Below, piece by piece: positions 24,376 to 32,222 of a stretch of 64,000 nucleotides of DNA. The stretch is from Castellaniella denitrificans (GTDB lineage Bacteria > Pseudomonadota > Gammaproteobacteria > Burkholderiales > Burkholderiaceae_B): the NCBI RefSeq assembly GCF_042653765.1, contig NZ_JBHSEZ010000006.1, positions 124,001 through 188,000 on the forward strand. Direction: 5' to 3'. Within the stretch, counting starts at the first letter, position 1, and each line of letters begins with the position of its first letter. The position numbers were made by a program, and so were the translations under genes. A model generated the notes under the pieces. The model was not told the DNA's origin, ran no database searches, and was given only the letters and a program-made list of their open reading frames with translations.

Positions 24376-25572
24376 TCAGCAGCGTTCGAAAATCCCGGCG
24401 GCGCCCATGCCCGTGCCGACGCACATGGTGACCATGCCGTATTGCAGCTTGCGGCGGCGCAGGGCGTGGATGGTGGTGGCGGAACGGATCGCGCCGGTGG
24501 CGCCCAGGGGGTGGCCCAGGGCGATGGCGCCGCCCATGGGGTTGACCACGTCCTCGTTCAGGCCCAGGTCGCGGATGACAGCCAGGGACTGGGCGGCGAA
24601 GGCTTCGTTCAATTCGATCCAGCCCATCTGGTCCAGCGTCAGGCCGGCCTTTTTCAGGGCGGCCGGGATGGCTTCCTTCGGGCCGATGCCCATGATGTCG
24701 GGCGGCACGCCGCGCACGGCGAAGGACACGAAGCGCGCCAGCGGCGTGAGGTTGTGTTCCTTCAGGGCGCGTTCGGACACGACCAGCAGGGCGCCGGCGC
24801 CGTCGGAGGTCTGCGAGCTGTTGCCGGCGGTGACGCTGCCCTTGGCGGCGAACACGGGACGCAGGCGGGCCAGGGCCTCCAGGCTGGTGTCGGCGCGCGG
24901 ACCTTCGTCCAGGCTGACGGTGTGGCGGGTCTCGCGGACCTCGCCGGCCTTCAGGTCCGGCACGCGGCGCACGATCTCCACCGGCAGCATTTCGTCGGCG
25001 AATTCGCCGGACTGCTGGGCGGCCAGCGCGCGCTGGTGCGAACGCAGGGCGAATGCGTCCTGGTCCTCGCGGGAAATCTTCCAGCGCTGGGCGACCTGCT
25101 CGGCAGTGGAGCCCATGCCGTAGGCGATGCCGATGTTCTCTTCCTTCAGGTAGACGTCCGGGCTGAAGGAGGTGTTGATCCCCATGGTGGGCACCAAGCT
25201 CATGGACTCGGTGCCGCAGGCCAGCATCACGTCGGCCTCGCCCACGCGGATGCGGTCGGCCGCCATGGCGACGGCGGTCAGGCCGGACGCGCAGAAGCGG
25301 TTGACGGTGACGCCGCCGACCGATTGCGGCAGGCCCGCCAGCAGCACGCCGACGCGCGCCACGTTCAGGCCCTGCGGGCCTTCGGGGATGGCGCAGCCGA
25401 CGATGGCGTCCTCGATCGCGGCGGGGTCCAGGCCGGGCGCCTGGGCCATCACGCCCTGGATGGCCTTGGCCAGCAGCTCGTCGGGACGGGTGTGGGAATA
25501 CATACCGCGCGGGGCCTTGCCGATGGGCGTGCGCGTCGCGGCGACGATGTAGGCTTGTTGAAGGGCAGTCAT
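24376..25572 (-). CDS. fadA: acetyl-CoA C-acyltransferase (3-ketoacyl-CoA thiolase)
   Basis: 398 residues from the ATG at 25572, with AAGGAGA eight bases before it. Thiolase motifs: active-site Cys in VNRFCASGLTAVAMAA, NEAFAAQ, GGAIALGHPLGATGA with the base His, and the second catalytic Cys in MCVGTGMGAAGIFE. It cleaves 3-ketoacyl-CoA with CoA in the last step of beta-oxidation. It lies 61 bases downstream of the FadB/FadN-like gene and is transcribed with it; a strong terminator follows. Probably cytosolic tetramer. Long- versus short-chain preference cannot be read. Confidence 0.95.
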   Translation of the reverse strand: MTALQQAYIVAATRTPIGKAPRGMYSHTRPDELLAKAIQGVMAQAPGLDPAAIEDAIVGCAIPEGPQGLNVARVGVLLAGLPQSVGGVTVNRFCASGLTAVAMAADRIRVGEADVMLACGTESMSLVPTMGINTSFSPDVYLKEENIGIAYGMGSTAEQVAQRWKISREDQDAFALRSHQRALAAQQSGEFADEMLPVEIVRRVPDLKAGEVRETRHTVSLDEGPRADTSLEALARLRPVFAAKGSVTAGNSSQTSDGAGALLVVSERALKEHNLTPLARFVSFAVRGVPPDIMGIGPKEAIPAALKKAGLTLDQMGWIELNEAFAAQSLAVIRDLGLNEDVVNPMGGAIALGHPLGATGAIRSATTIHALRRRKLQYGMVTMCVGTGMGAAGIFERC

Positions 25573-25633
25573 TGAAAGTCTCCTTGTTCGGGGTTCCGGG
25601 CCGGCCGGCGGCCCGGGCTTCGTCTGCGGCGCG

Positions 25634-28057
25634 TCAGTTGCGGACGGGCTTGCCGGTTTGCAGCAGACCGGCAATGCGCTCCTGTGTCTTGGGGTTGGCG
25701 AGCAGGCCCAGGAAGGCCTTGCGCTCCAGCCGCAGCATCCAGGCCTCGTCGACCAGGCTGCCCGGATCGACGTCGCCGCCGCAGATGGCCGTGGCCACTT
25801 CCAGACCGATGTGGAAGTCGTAGTCACTGATGTACCCGCCCACGCGCATGTTCACCAGCTGCGCACGCAAGGTGGCGATGGCGTCGCGGCCGGCCACGGG
25901 GAAGCGCGCGGCCAGCGGCGGGCGCCAGCCCTGTTCGGCCAGGTTGGCGGCCTCGCGCACGGCCACGTACAGCAGCTCGTGGCGGTTCATGACGATGGGG
26001 TCGGAGTCGCGCAGGAAGCCGATCTGGCGGGCCTCCAGGGCGGACTTGGACACGCGCGCGGTGGCCACGGCCAGGACGAAGTCCTTCACGTAGGCGAGCA
26101 GCGGGGCGTCCGGGGCGGACTGGGCCTGGATTTCGGCCGCGCGGCGGGCGCTGAAGGTGATGCCGCCGGCGCCCGGCACCAGGCCGATGCCGACTTCCAC
26201 CAGGCCGATGTAGCTTTCCAGGTGGGCGACGCGGCGCGCGCAATGCACGGACAGCTCGCAGCCACCACCCAGCGCCAGGCCGGCCACGGCCGCGACCACG
26301 GGCACCTGGGCGTAGCGCAGGCGCATGACCATGTCCTGCATTTCCTTCTGGATCGGCTCGACGGCCTTGACGCCGCCGGACATGAAGGCGGGCAGCATGG
26401 CCTTCAGGTCGGCGCCCGCGGAGAACGGGTCGTCCAGCTGGGCGACGACCAGGGCCTTGTAGCCCTGTTCGGCCAGGTCCACGGCGCGGACCACGCCGCG
26501 CACCACGTCCGGGCTGAGGGTGTGCATCTTGGTCTTGAACGACACCAGCAGCACGTCCTGGGGATGCGGGGCGGGCAGCGTCCAGCACAGCACGGCGTCG
26601 TCTTCATGGACGACGTTCGGCGTCAGCGACGGGCCTTCGCCGACCAGGCGCGGCGCGCCGATCTGGCGCTGGTAGACGGGTAGCGCGCTGCGCGGCACGT
26701 AGGCGTTCGCCGCCGGGCTGTAGGAGCCTGCCGGCGTGTGCACGGCCTGCTTGTCCCAGACGACGCCGCTGGTGGCCCAGGCGGGCAGCGGCGCGTCCGA
26801 CAGGGTCTTGCCGGCGGCGATGTCTTCGTTGATCCACTCGGCGACCTGGCGCCAGCCGGCGGCCTGCCAGATCTCGAAGGGGCCGAAGCTGTGGCCGAAG
26901 CCCCACTTCATGGCCTGGTCCAGTTCGCGCGCGCTGTCGGCGATGTCGCCCAGGTGCACGGCGCTGTAGTGGAAGGTGTCGCGCAGCACGGCCCAGACGA
27001 ACTGCGCCTGGGGATGCGTGGAATCGTGCAGCGCCTTCAGGCGCTTGGCGGGATCGCGTTCCTTCAGGATGTCCTTGACCTCGTCGTCGGCCTTCTCGCC
27101 GGAGGGCACGTACTGGCCCGCGGCGGGGTCCAGGCGCAGGATCTGCTTGCCTTCCTTCTTGAAGAAGCCGGCCTTGGTCTTCTGGCCCAGGGCGCCCTTC
27201 TCGATCAGGGCGGCCAGCACGGGCGGCACGCCGAAATGCGCGCGGAAGGGATCGTCGGGCAGCTGGTTCTTCATCGTGTCGATGACGTGCGCCAGCGTGT
27301 CCAGGCCGACCACGTCGGCGGTGCGGTAGGTGCCCGACTTGGCGCGGCCCAGGCGGGTGCCGGTCAGGTCGTCCACCAGTTCGTAGGGCAAGCCGAAGGC
27401 CTGGGTATGGTGGAAGACCGACAGGATGCCGAACACGCCGATGCGGTTGCCAATGAAGTTCGGCGTGTCCTTGGCGCGCACCACGCCCTTGCCCAGCTGC
27501 GACACCAGGAAGGTTTCCAGGTGGTCCAGCAGGGCCGGCTCGGTGGCGGCGGTGGGGATCAGCTCGACCAGCGGCATGTAGCGCGGCGGGTTGAAGAAGT
27601 GCACGCCGCAGAAGCGGTGGCGCAGGGTTTCGGGCAGCGCCTCGGACAGGGACGTGATGGACAGGCCCGAGGTGTTGCTGGCGACGATGGCGTGCGGGTT
27701 CAGGGCCGGCGCCAGCTTGTGGTACAGGTCGCGCTTCCAGTCCAGGCGTTCGGCGATGGCCTCGATGACGACGTCGCAATCGGCCAGCAGCGCCAGGTCT
27801 TCGTCGTAGTTGGCCGGCGTGATCAGGTCGGCCAGGGCGTTGACGCCCAGGGGCGCGGGGTTGAGCTTTTTCAATTGGGCGATGGCGCGCTGGACGATGC
27901 CGTTCTTGCCGCCCTGGCCGTCGTCCTTGGCCAGATCGAACAGCACGACCGGCACGCCGGCGTTGACGCAGTGGGCGGCGATCTGCGCGCCCATGACCCC
28001 GGCGCCGCACACCGCCACACGGCGGATGAACAGGGGGGCGGACTGGCTGGTTTGCAT
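25634..28057 (-). CDS. 3-hydroxyacyl-CoA dehydrogenase/enoyl-CoA hydratase (FadN-type)
   Basis: 807 residues. The NAD-binding dehydrogenase domain is N-terminal (VAVCGAGVMGAQIAAHCVN; HFFNPPRYMPLVELIP near residue 150) and the crotonase domain C-terminal (SAGADLKAM; ALGGGCELSVHCARRVAHLESYIGLVEVGIGLVPGAGG). This order is reversed from E. coli FadB and typical of the FadN type seen in Burkholderiales and Bacillus. It carries out hydration and NAD-linked oxidation of acyl-CoA in beta-oxidation. Operon with the thiolase just downstream. A 24-base perfect palindrome with the PsrA-like core CAAAC-N4-GTTTG stands about 145 bases upstream and probably controls it in response to fatty acids. Confidence 0.94.
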   Translation of the reverse strand: MQTSQSAPLFIRRVAVCGAGVMGAQIAAHCVNAGVPVVLFDLAKDDGQGGKNGIVQRAIAQLKKLNPAPLGVNALADLITPANYDEDLALLADCDVVIEAIAERLDWKRDLYHKLAPALNPHAIVASNTSGLSITSLSEALPETLRHRFCGVHFFNPPRYMPLVELIPTAATEPALLDHLETFLVSQLGKGVVRAKDTPNFIGNRIGVFGILSVFHHTQAFGLPYELVDDLTGTRLGRAKSGTYRTADVVGLDTLAHVIDTMKNQLPDDPFRAHFGVPPVLAALIEKGALGQKTKAGFFKKEGKQILRLDPAAGQYVPSGEKADDEVKDILKERDPAKRLKALHDSTHPQAQFVWAVLRDTFHYSAVHLGDIADSARELDQAMKWGFGHSFGPFEIWQAAGWRQVAEWINEDIAAGKTLSDAPLPAWATSGVVWDKQAVHTPAGSYSPAANAYVPRSALPVYQRQIGAPRLVGEGPSLTPNVVHEDDAVLCWTLPAPHPQDVLLVSFKTKMHTLSPDVVRGVVRAVDLAEQGYKALVVAQLDDPFSAGADLKAMLPAFMSGGVKAVEPIQKEMQDMVMRLRYAQVPVVAAVAGLALGGGCELSVHCARRVAHLESYIGLVEVGIGLVPGAGGITFSARRAAEIQAQSAPDAPLLAYVKDFVLAVATARVSKSALEARQIGFLRDSDPIVMNRHELLYVAVREAANLAEQGWRPPLAARFPVAGRDAIATLRAQLVNMRVGGYISDYDFHIGLEVATAICGGDVDPGSLVDEAWMLRLERKAFLGLLANPKTQERIAGLLQTGKPVRN

Positions 28058-28201
28058 GATATTGTGTCCTCGCTGGTTTTAATGGGCTGGCCGATGGTTT
28101 GGATGTGCGCTGAACAGGCTCACCCGGCTGCTGCATGCTTCGGGTGGATTTCTTCAGGGTCTTCCCAGGCCGATTTTTTGATTGTCGCTGATTTACGATG
28201 A

Positions 28202-28225
28202 AAATTCAAACGATCGTTTGAATTT
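28202..28225. promoter_or_regulatory. 24-base perfect palindrome, PsrA/TetR-like operator
   Basis: Arms AAATTCAAACGA and TCGTTTGAATTT, perfect over 24 bases. The core CAAACGATCGTTTG fits the published PsrA pattern (C/G)AAAC-N2-4-GTTT(G/C) for fatty-acid-responsive TetR repressors. It lies between the divergent fad pair and the RAYT-like gene. Confidence 0.75.
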
Positions 28226-28229
28226 AAAG

Positions 28230-29000
28230 ATGTCCCCCATAGCCATGGCCCGATTGCCCCGTCTCTACGCTCCCCGCATCCCCCAGCTGATCCAGGCACG
28301 CTTCGCGCATCCGCTGGCGCCGGCCGACGCACCCGCCCCCGCGGCGGCGCTGGACCGGATCCGCGACTGGCTGGCGGAGGAGATCGGGCGGGCGGCGGCG
28401 GGCGAGGCCGGCGCCGTGGCCCTGCACGCCTGGATCGTCCTGCCCGACCGGATCACGCTGCTGGCCACGCCGGGCGACGAGGCCGCGCCATCGCGCCTGA
28501 TGCAGGCGCTGGGGCGGCGCATGGGCTCGGGCCTGATGCGCACGCGGGTCTACGCGGGGCGCTACCGCAACGCGCTGCTGGAACCGGGGCGCTGGGTGCT
28601 GCCGGCCATGGTCTGGCTGGAATCGCTGCCGGTCTCGACCGGCCACGTCGGCGCGGCGGCGCAATGGCCCTGGTCGTCGGCGGCGGAACACGCGGGGCTG
28701 GGCGGGACAGGCGCCGGCGGCATCGGGGGCGCCGGCGGCGCGGCCGAAACGCCGGCCAGCCGCCCGATGCTGACGGATCACCCCGACTACTGGCGCGAGG
28801 GCGACACGCCCTTCGCCCGCCAGGCGGCCTGGCGCAACCGGCTGGCCGCCGGGCTGGGCGAATCGCAGCGCCTGCAGATCGAGGCGGCGCTGTCGGGCCA
28901 ATGGGCGCTGGGGGAGAAGATATTCCTGGCGCACCTGGGGCGCCTGGCGTCGCGCCGCGTCAGCCCGGCGCCGCGCGGGCGGCCCAGGAAGGCGGGTTAG
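28230..29000 (+). CDS. RAYT-like (REP-associated tyrosine transposase) protein lacking the HUH motif
   Basis: 256 residues from the ATG at 28230 (28245 also possible). The layout follows REP-associated Y1 transposases: basic start ARLPRLYAPRIPQ, HAWIVLPDRITLLATP where active members have H-x-hydrophobic-M-P-N-H-x-H, then RYRNALLEPGRWVLPAMVWLESLPV in the usual place of the catalytic Tyr region, WPWSSAAEHAG, and the C-terminal DHPDYWREGDTPFARQAAWRNRL. The metal-binding His pair is replaced by Asp-Arg-Ile-Thr and the catalytic Tyr is not evident, so nuclease activity is doubtful and a domesticated or decaying protein is likely. A Gly/Ala-rich insert lies near residues 160-185. The gene starts just beyond the fad palindrome. 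Confidence 0.8.
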   Translation: MSPIAMARLPRLYAPRIPQLIQARFAHPLAPADAPAPAAALDRIRDWLAEEIGRAAAGEAGAVALHAWIVLPDRITLLATPGDEAAPSRLMQALGRRMGSGLMRTRVYAGRYRNALLEPGRWVLPAMVWLESLPVSTGHVGAAAQWPWSSAAEHAGLGGTGAGGIGGAGGAAETPASRPMLTDHPDYWREGDTPFARQAAWRNRLAAGLGESQRLQIEAALSGQWALGEKIFLAHLGRLASRRVSPAPRGRPRKAG

Positions 29001-29010
29001 GGGTTAGGGG

Positions 29011-29355
29011 TCATTTTGCAATTCCAAGAAACACAGCCAGACAACGCTCGACCGTCACCATCGTGTCCGTGCCGACGCGGCCGATGATGTGTCCTATCTT
29101 GCTGCGTTTTACCGTCATGCTTTTGTCGATCATGACCTGCGAGGGCTTTTGGAGGCCATTTTCCGAATTGGGTTTCAGGGTGACCCGCAGCAAGGGGGCC
29201 GCCACCAGCGTGCCTGACACAGGCAGCACGGTGACGCTGGCATGTTCGATGAACTGGTCCGCTTGCAGAACCAGCGCAGGCCTGGGCTTGCCAAAATCAC
29301 CCTGCATGACCACCGTCACCAGATCGCCGCGCCTGGCCCTGCCCTGCGCCATCAT
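29011..29355 (-). CDS. MazF/PemK-family endoribonuclease toxin
   Basis: 114 residues. RRGDLVTVVMQGDFGKPRPALVLQADQF is the SH3-like start of the PemK/MazF family with the GDFGKPRPALV loop; VTVLPVSGTLVAAPLLRVTL and LQKPSQVMIDKSMTVKRSKIGHIIGRV follow, holding the usual Ser/Thr and basic residues. Such toxins cut mRNA at short motifs. The ATG overlaps the antitoxin stop by four bases (ATGA), giving coupled expression. It ends 11 bases from the RAYT-like gene, convergently. The module appears intact. Confidence 0.93.
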   Translation of the reverse strand: MMAQGRARRGDLVTVVMQGDFGKPRPALVLQADQFIEHASVTVLPVSGTLVAAPLLRVTLKPNSENGLQKPSQVMIDKSMTVKRSKIGHIIGRVGTDTMVTVERCLAVFLGIAK

Positions 29356-29576
29356 TCCGTCCAGCCATCCACTTCGGCCAGGGCCTCATCCATGAGAACT
29401 TGCAAGTCCGCATCGTCCTGATCCGCCCGGGACACCAGCCGGCTCTGCCGGCGGCATTCCTCCTCGAACCCAGGGCGCCGCGTATCCGGCACCCAGATCT
29501 GCACCGGGCGTAGCCCTGCCATCCGCAACGCAGTGCGATGCTTCTGAACCCTCGCATTCACATGGGCTGTCGCCAT
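29352..29576 (-). CDS. MazE-like antitoxin (DUF3018 family)
   Basis: 74 residues from the ATG at 29576, which has GGAG seven bases upstream; an ATG two codons earlier would sit on top of that site. MATAHVNARVQKHRTALRMAGLRPVQIWVPDTRRPGFEEECRRQSRLV is the DUF3018 signature of small antitoxins paired with PemK/MazF toxins; the acidic C-terminus (ADQDDADLQVLMDEALAEVDGW) probably wraps the toxin. Direct repeats CGTTACATG at 29596 and 29626, with a GATAC/GTATC dyad between them, lie upstream as the likely operator. Confidence 0.9.
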   Translation of the reverse strand: MATAHVNARVQKHRTALRMAGLRPVQIWVPDTRRPGFEEECRRQSRLVSRADQDDADLQVLMDEALAEVDGWTE

Positions 29577-29595
29577 CTTCATTCTCCGATCCGGA

Positions 29596-29634
29596 CGTTA
29601 CATGGAACATGATACAAGTCCGTATCGTTACATG
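29596..29634. promoter_or_regulatory. repeat cluster upstream of mazEF-like module
   Basis: CGTTACATG occurs twice, 30 bases apart (29596-29604 and 29626-29634). Between the copies GATAC and GTATC form a dyad at 29611-29626. Position before the antitoxin suggests an autoregulatory operator. Confidence 0.55.
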
Positions 29635-29688
29635 CAACGAATCATGCTGTGGGCGCTTCGCCGTCAAGCTCGACGCTCCATAGTAAAA

Positions 29689-29721
29689 GTCCCGCGCCCC
29701 CTGGGAAAGGGGACGCGGGAC
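29689..29721 (-). terminator. rho-independent terminator of the FepA-type receptor gene
   Basis: GTCCCGCG and CGCGGGAC arms, with further C/G pairs, form a strong stem; on the minus strand it is followed by TTTTACT. It lies 25 bases past the receptor stop. Confidence 0.88.
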
Positions 29722-29745
29722 CGGTTTGTCGCAGCGACAGATCGA

Positions 29746-32034
29746 TCAGAACGAGCTGGTCACTTCCATGAAGAAGGTGCGGCCCGGCTGGTTGTAGGTG
29801 TAGGCGCCGGCGCCGTAGATGTAGTTGGCATTGTCCATGTTGACGCCGATCGCATTTCCCCGGCGGAAGATGCGCTTGTCGAACAGGTTGTCCACGCCCG
29901 CCGTCACGCGGAAATGCTTGTTGACCTTGTACTGCGTGCTCAGGCCGAACAGGGCGTAGGGCGGGATCTTGTCGGTGGCGCTGCCCGTCAGCGGCTGGCC
30001 ATAGTAGTCGTACTTGGGCCCTTCCTGCTCGCCGTAGACGGTGGCCTTGGCGCGCAGCGACCAGGCCGGCGTCACGGACCAGTCCAGCGTGCTGTTGACC
30101 GTGTATTCGGGAATGGTGGACAGGTGTTCGCCGGTCTCCTTGTTCTTCGACTCGATCATGTAAGTGAAGTTGGTGGACCACAGCCAGTCCTGCGCGAAGG
30201 GCCAGGTCAGGTTGCCTTCGATCCCCTGCACGACGGCGCGTGGGATGTTTTCCCATTGAAAAACATTCGTGTATTTACCGATGCTGTTCGTGAAACTGTC
30301 GATCGGCGCGCGCCCCGCCTCAATCTTGTCACGATAGTCATTGTGGAAATAGGTCAGGCTGGCGCCTAGGCCTTCGGGGCTGCGAAATTCGATCCCCAAC
30401 TCTTTGTTGATGCTGGTTTCCGCCTTCAGGTCCGAATTCCCCAACAGGAAGCAGCCGTTATCACTGCCCGGAGCGTTGCCCCAGCAACCATTGCCCGCGC
30501 TATACAGCAGATAGCCGGAATTACTCTGGTACAGGTTGGGCGCCTTGTAGGCTCGCGCAATGCCAGCCTTGACCGTCCATTGCTCGTTGACCATGTAGGA
30601 CAGGTTCAACGCGGGGCTCCAGTTGTTGCCCTGGAGGCTGTGATGATCGAAGCGCAGACCCGGCGTCACGGTCCAGCGTTCGCCAATATACAGATTATCC
30701 TCCGCGAACAACGAATAGATGCTGGCATGCGCCTTCGGGCTGTAGGCGAAAGGCACCTTGGGCATCTTGGAATTCGGGAGATTACGCGAGGCCAGGTCGG
30801 AGGAATAGTCCTCCAGGTCCTGCCGCACCCATTCCAGGCCGAAGGTACCCATCTGGTCGATGCCGCCCCAGTTCAGGCGGCGGCTCAGCTCGGTATGAGC
30901 CGTCAACGTGCGCAGGTTGATGTCGCCGTAGCCGCCATCTTTCACCGCCGCATTGGTCGGATCGTTGAATGCGCCCTCGGTGCCCCCGGCCAATCCTTCC
31001 AGCAAGCGGGTATTGCGCGTCTGCTCGTACTGCAGATAACTGAGGGTGTGGGTGTCGGCGTTCCAGTCGCCATTGTGGGTGATGGAATAGGCCTGCCGAT
31101 AGACGCGGTTGGTTTCACCACCCAGTTCGCGCTTGACCATCGGATTGCTGTTCGTGTTCTGCGTGTCGCCAACATAGATGTTGCCCTGGCGTCCGTAACT
31201 GGCTTCGAAGTCGATCTTGTGGCCGGCGGCAGGCTTCCAGCTCAGTACGCCGTTGATGTCACGGTTCTTGAAACCCTCACGACCAGACGGGAAAGTGTCC
31301 TTGTTCTGACCACCGCGCGACGACGCATGCCCCTCATTGATGTCATACGCATCCCCCTGGAAATTCGCCATGCTGCCGTTCAGACGGAAACCCAGGCTGT
31401 CGGAGATCGGGCCGGTCAGGCTGAAGGTGGTGCGGGCGGTCGAGCCCTCGTCGCTGTGCTCGGGCAGATTGCCGTAGGCGGTGACGGAACCGCTCAGCTT
31501 GTCCGCGATCGGCTTGGTGATGATGTTGACCACGCCGCCGGCGGCGCCGTTACCGTAGCGCGCGGCGGCGGGGCCGCGCAGGACTTCGATGCGTTCGATC
31601 TGTTCGGGCGGGACCCAGTTGGTGTCGCCGCGCGTGTCGCGCTCGCCGCGCCAGCCGAAGCGCACCGATCCGCGCGAGGACACGGGCTTGCCGTCGATCA
31701 GGATCAGAGTGTTTTCCGGGCCCATGCCGCGGATGTCGATCTGGCGGTTGTTGCCGCGCTGGCCGCTGGAGGAGTTGCCGGTCAGGTTCACGCCCGGCAT
31801 GGTGCGGATGATTTCCGACACGTCGGTGGCGGGCGGGGATTTCTGGATGTCCTCGGACGTGATGGTGGACGCGCCCGGGGTCTGTTTCAGTTCCTGTTCG
31901 GCCTTGACGACGACGCGGTCGAGCTGGGCGACGCCGTCGGACGATTGCGCGCCGGCGGGGGAAGCGGCCAGGCCCAGGGCGATGAGCAGGCCGATCGGCG
32001 GCAGGGCGCGGCCCTGGACCTTGGAAGCGGACAT
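29746..32034 (-). CDS. fepA: FepA/BfeA-type TonB-dependent ferric catecholate receptor
   Basis: 762 residues from the ATG at 32034; the much longer open frame upstream covers the macB strand in another frame and is not coding. Signal peptide to about residue 29 (ASPAGA). The TonB-box region is LDRVVVKAEQE, and the plug domain has TDVSEIIRTMPGVNLTGNSSSG, RQIDIRGMGPENTLILIDGKPV and RGPAAARYGNGAAGGVVNI. A 22-strand barrel follows, ending in an aromatic (VTSSF). Length and plug motifs match FepA, PfeA and Bordetella BfeA, the enterobactin receptors. A promoter with Fur-like sequence precedes it and a strong terminator follows. Confidence 0.93.
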   Translation of the reverse strand: MSASKVQGRALPPIGLLIALGLAASPAGAQSSDGVAQLDRVVVKAEQELKQTPGASTITSEDIQKSPPATDVSEIIRTMPGVNLTGNSSSGQRGNNRQIDIRGMGPENTLILIDGKPVSSRGSVRFGWRGERDTRGDTNWVPPEQIERIEVLRGPAAARYGNGAAGGVVNIITKPIADKLSGSVTAYGNLPEHSDEGSTARTTFSLTGPISDSLGFRLNGSMANFQGDAYDINEGHASSRGGQNKDTFPSGREGFKNRDINGVLSWKPAAGHKIDFEASYGRQGNIYVGDTQNTNSNPMVKRELGGETNRVYRQAYSITHNGDWNADTHTLSYLQYEQTRNTRLLEGLAGGTEGAFNDPTNAAVKDGGYGDINLRTLTAHTELSRRLNWGGIDQMGTFGLEWVRQDLEDYSSDLASRNLPNSKMPKVPFAYSPKAHASIYSLFAEDNLYIGERWTVTPGLRFDHHSLQGNNWSPALNLSYMVNEQWTVKAGIARAYKAPNLYQSNSGYLLYSAGNGCWGNAPGSDNGCFLLGNSDLKAETSINKELGIEFRSPEGLGASLTYFHNDYRDKIEAGRAPIDSFTNSIGKYTNVFQWENIPRAVVQGIEGNLTWPFAQDWLWSTNFTYMIESKNKETGEHLSTIPEYTVNSTLDWSVTPAWSLRAKATVYGEQEGPKYDYYGQPLTGSATDKIPPYALFGLSTQYKVNKHFRVTAGVDNLFDKRIFRRGNAIGVNMDNANYIYGAGAYTYNQPGRTFFMEVTSSF

Positions 32035-32078
32035 GTGGATTCCTTGGATTGCTGCGAGGATTACAAAAAGCACACGAG

Positions 32079-32108
32079 AATATAAACGATAACCGTTCCT
32101 ATTTACAA
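32079..32108 (-). promoter_or_regulatory. promoter with Fur-box-like sequence for fepA
   Basis: On the minus strand TTGTAA and TATATT boxes stand 18 bases apart. The spacer with GGTTATCGTTTATATTC resembles a degenerate Fur box (GATAAT-like units), so iron repression is likely. Confidence 0.55.
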
Positions 32109-32222
32109 ATTGGAATGTTTGGCATGCCGGCGCGATGCGAGAACGTCCGGCCGGGCATGCTGGCGCCGGCCATGGACATGGAGCCCCGATCAAGGGAGGC
32201 GGCGCGCCGCCCTGCCCCGCCT

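Noticed and set aside
28120..28332. 70-codon minus-strand frame upstream of the fad pair
   Set aside because: Overlaps the palindromic operator and the RAYT-like gene start; no motif or ribosome site.
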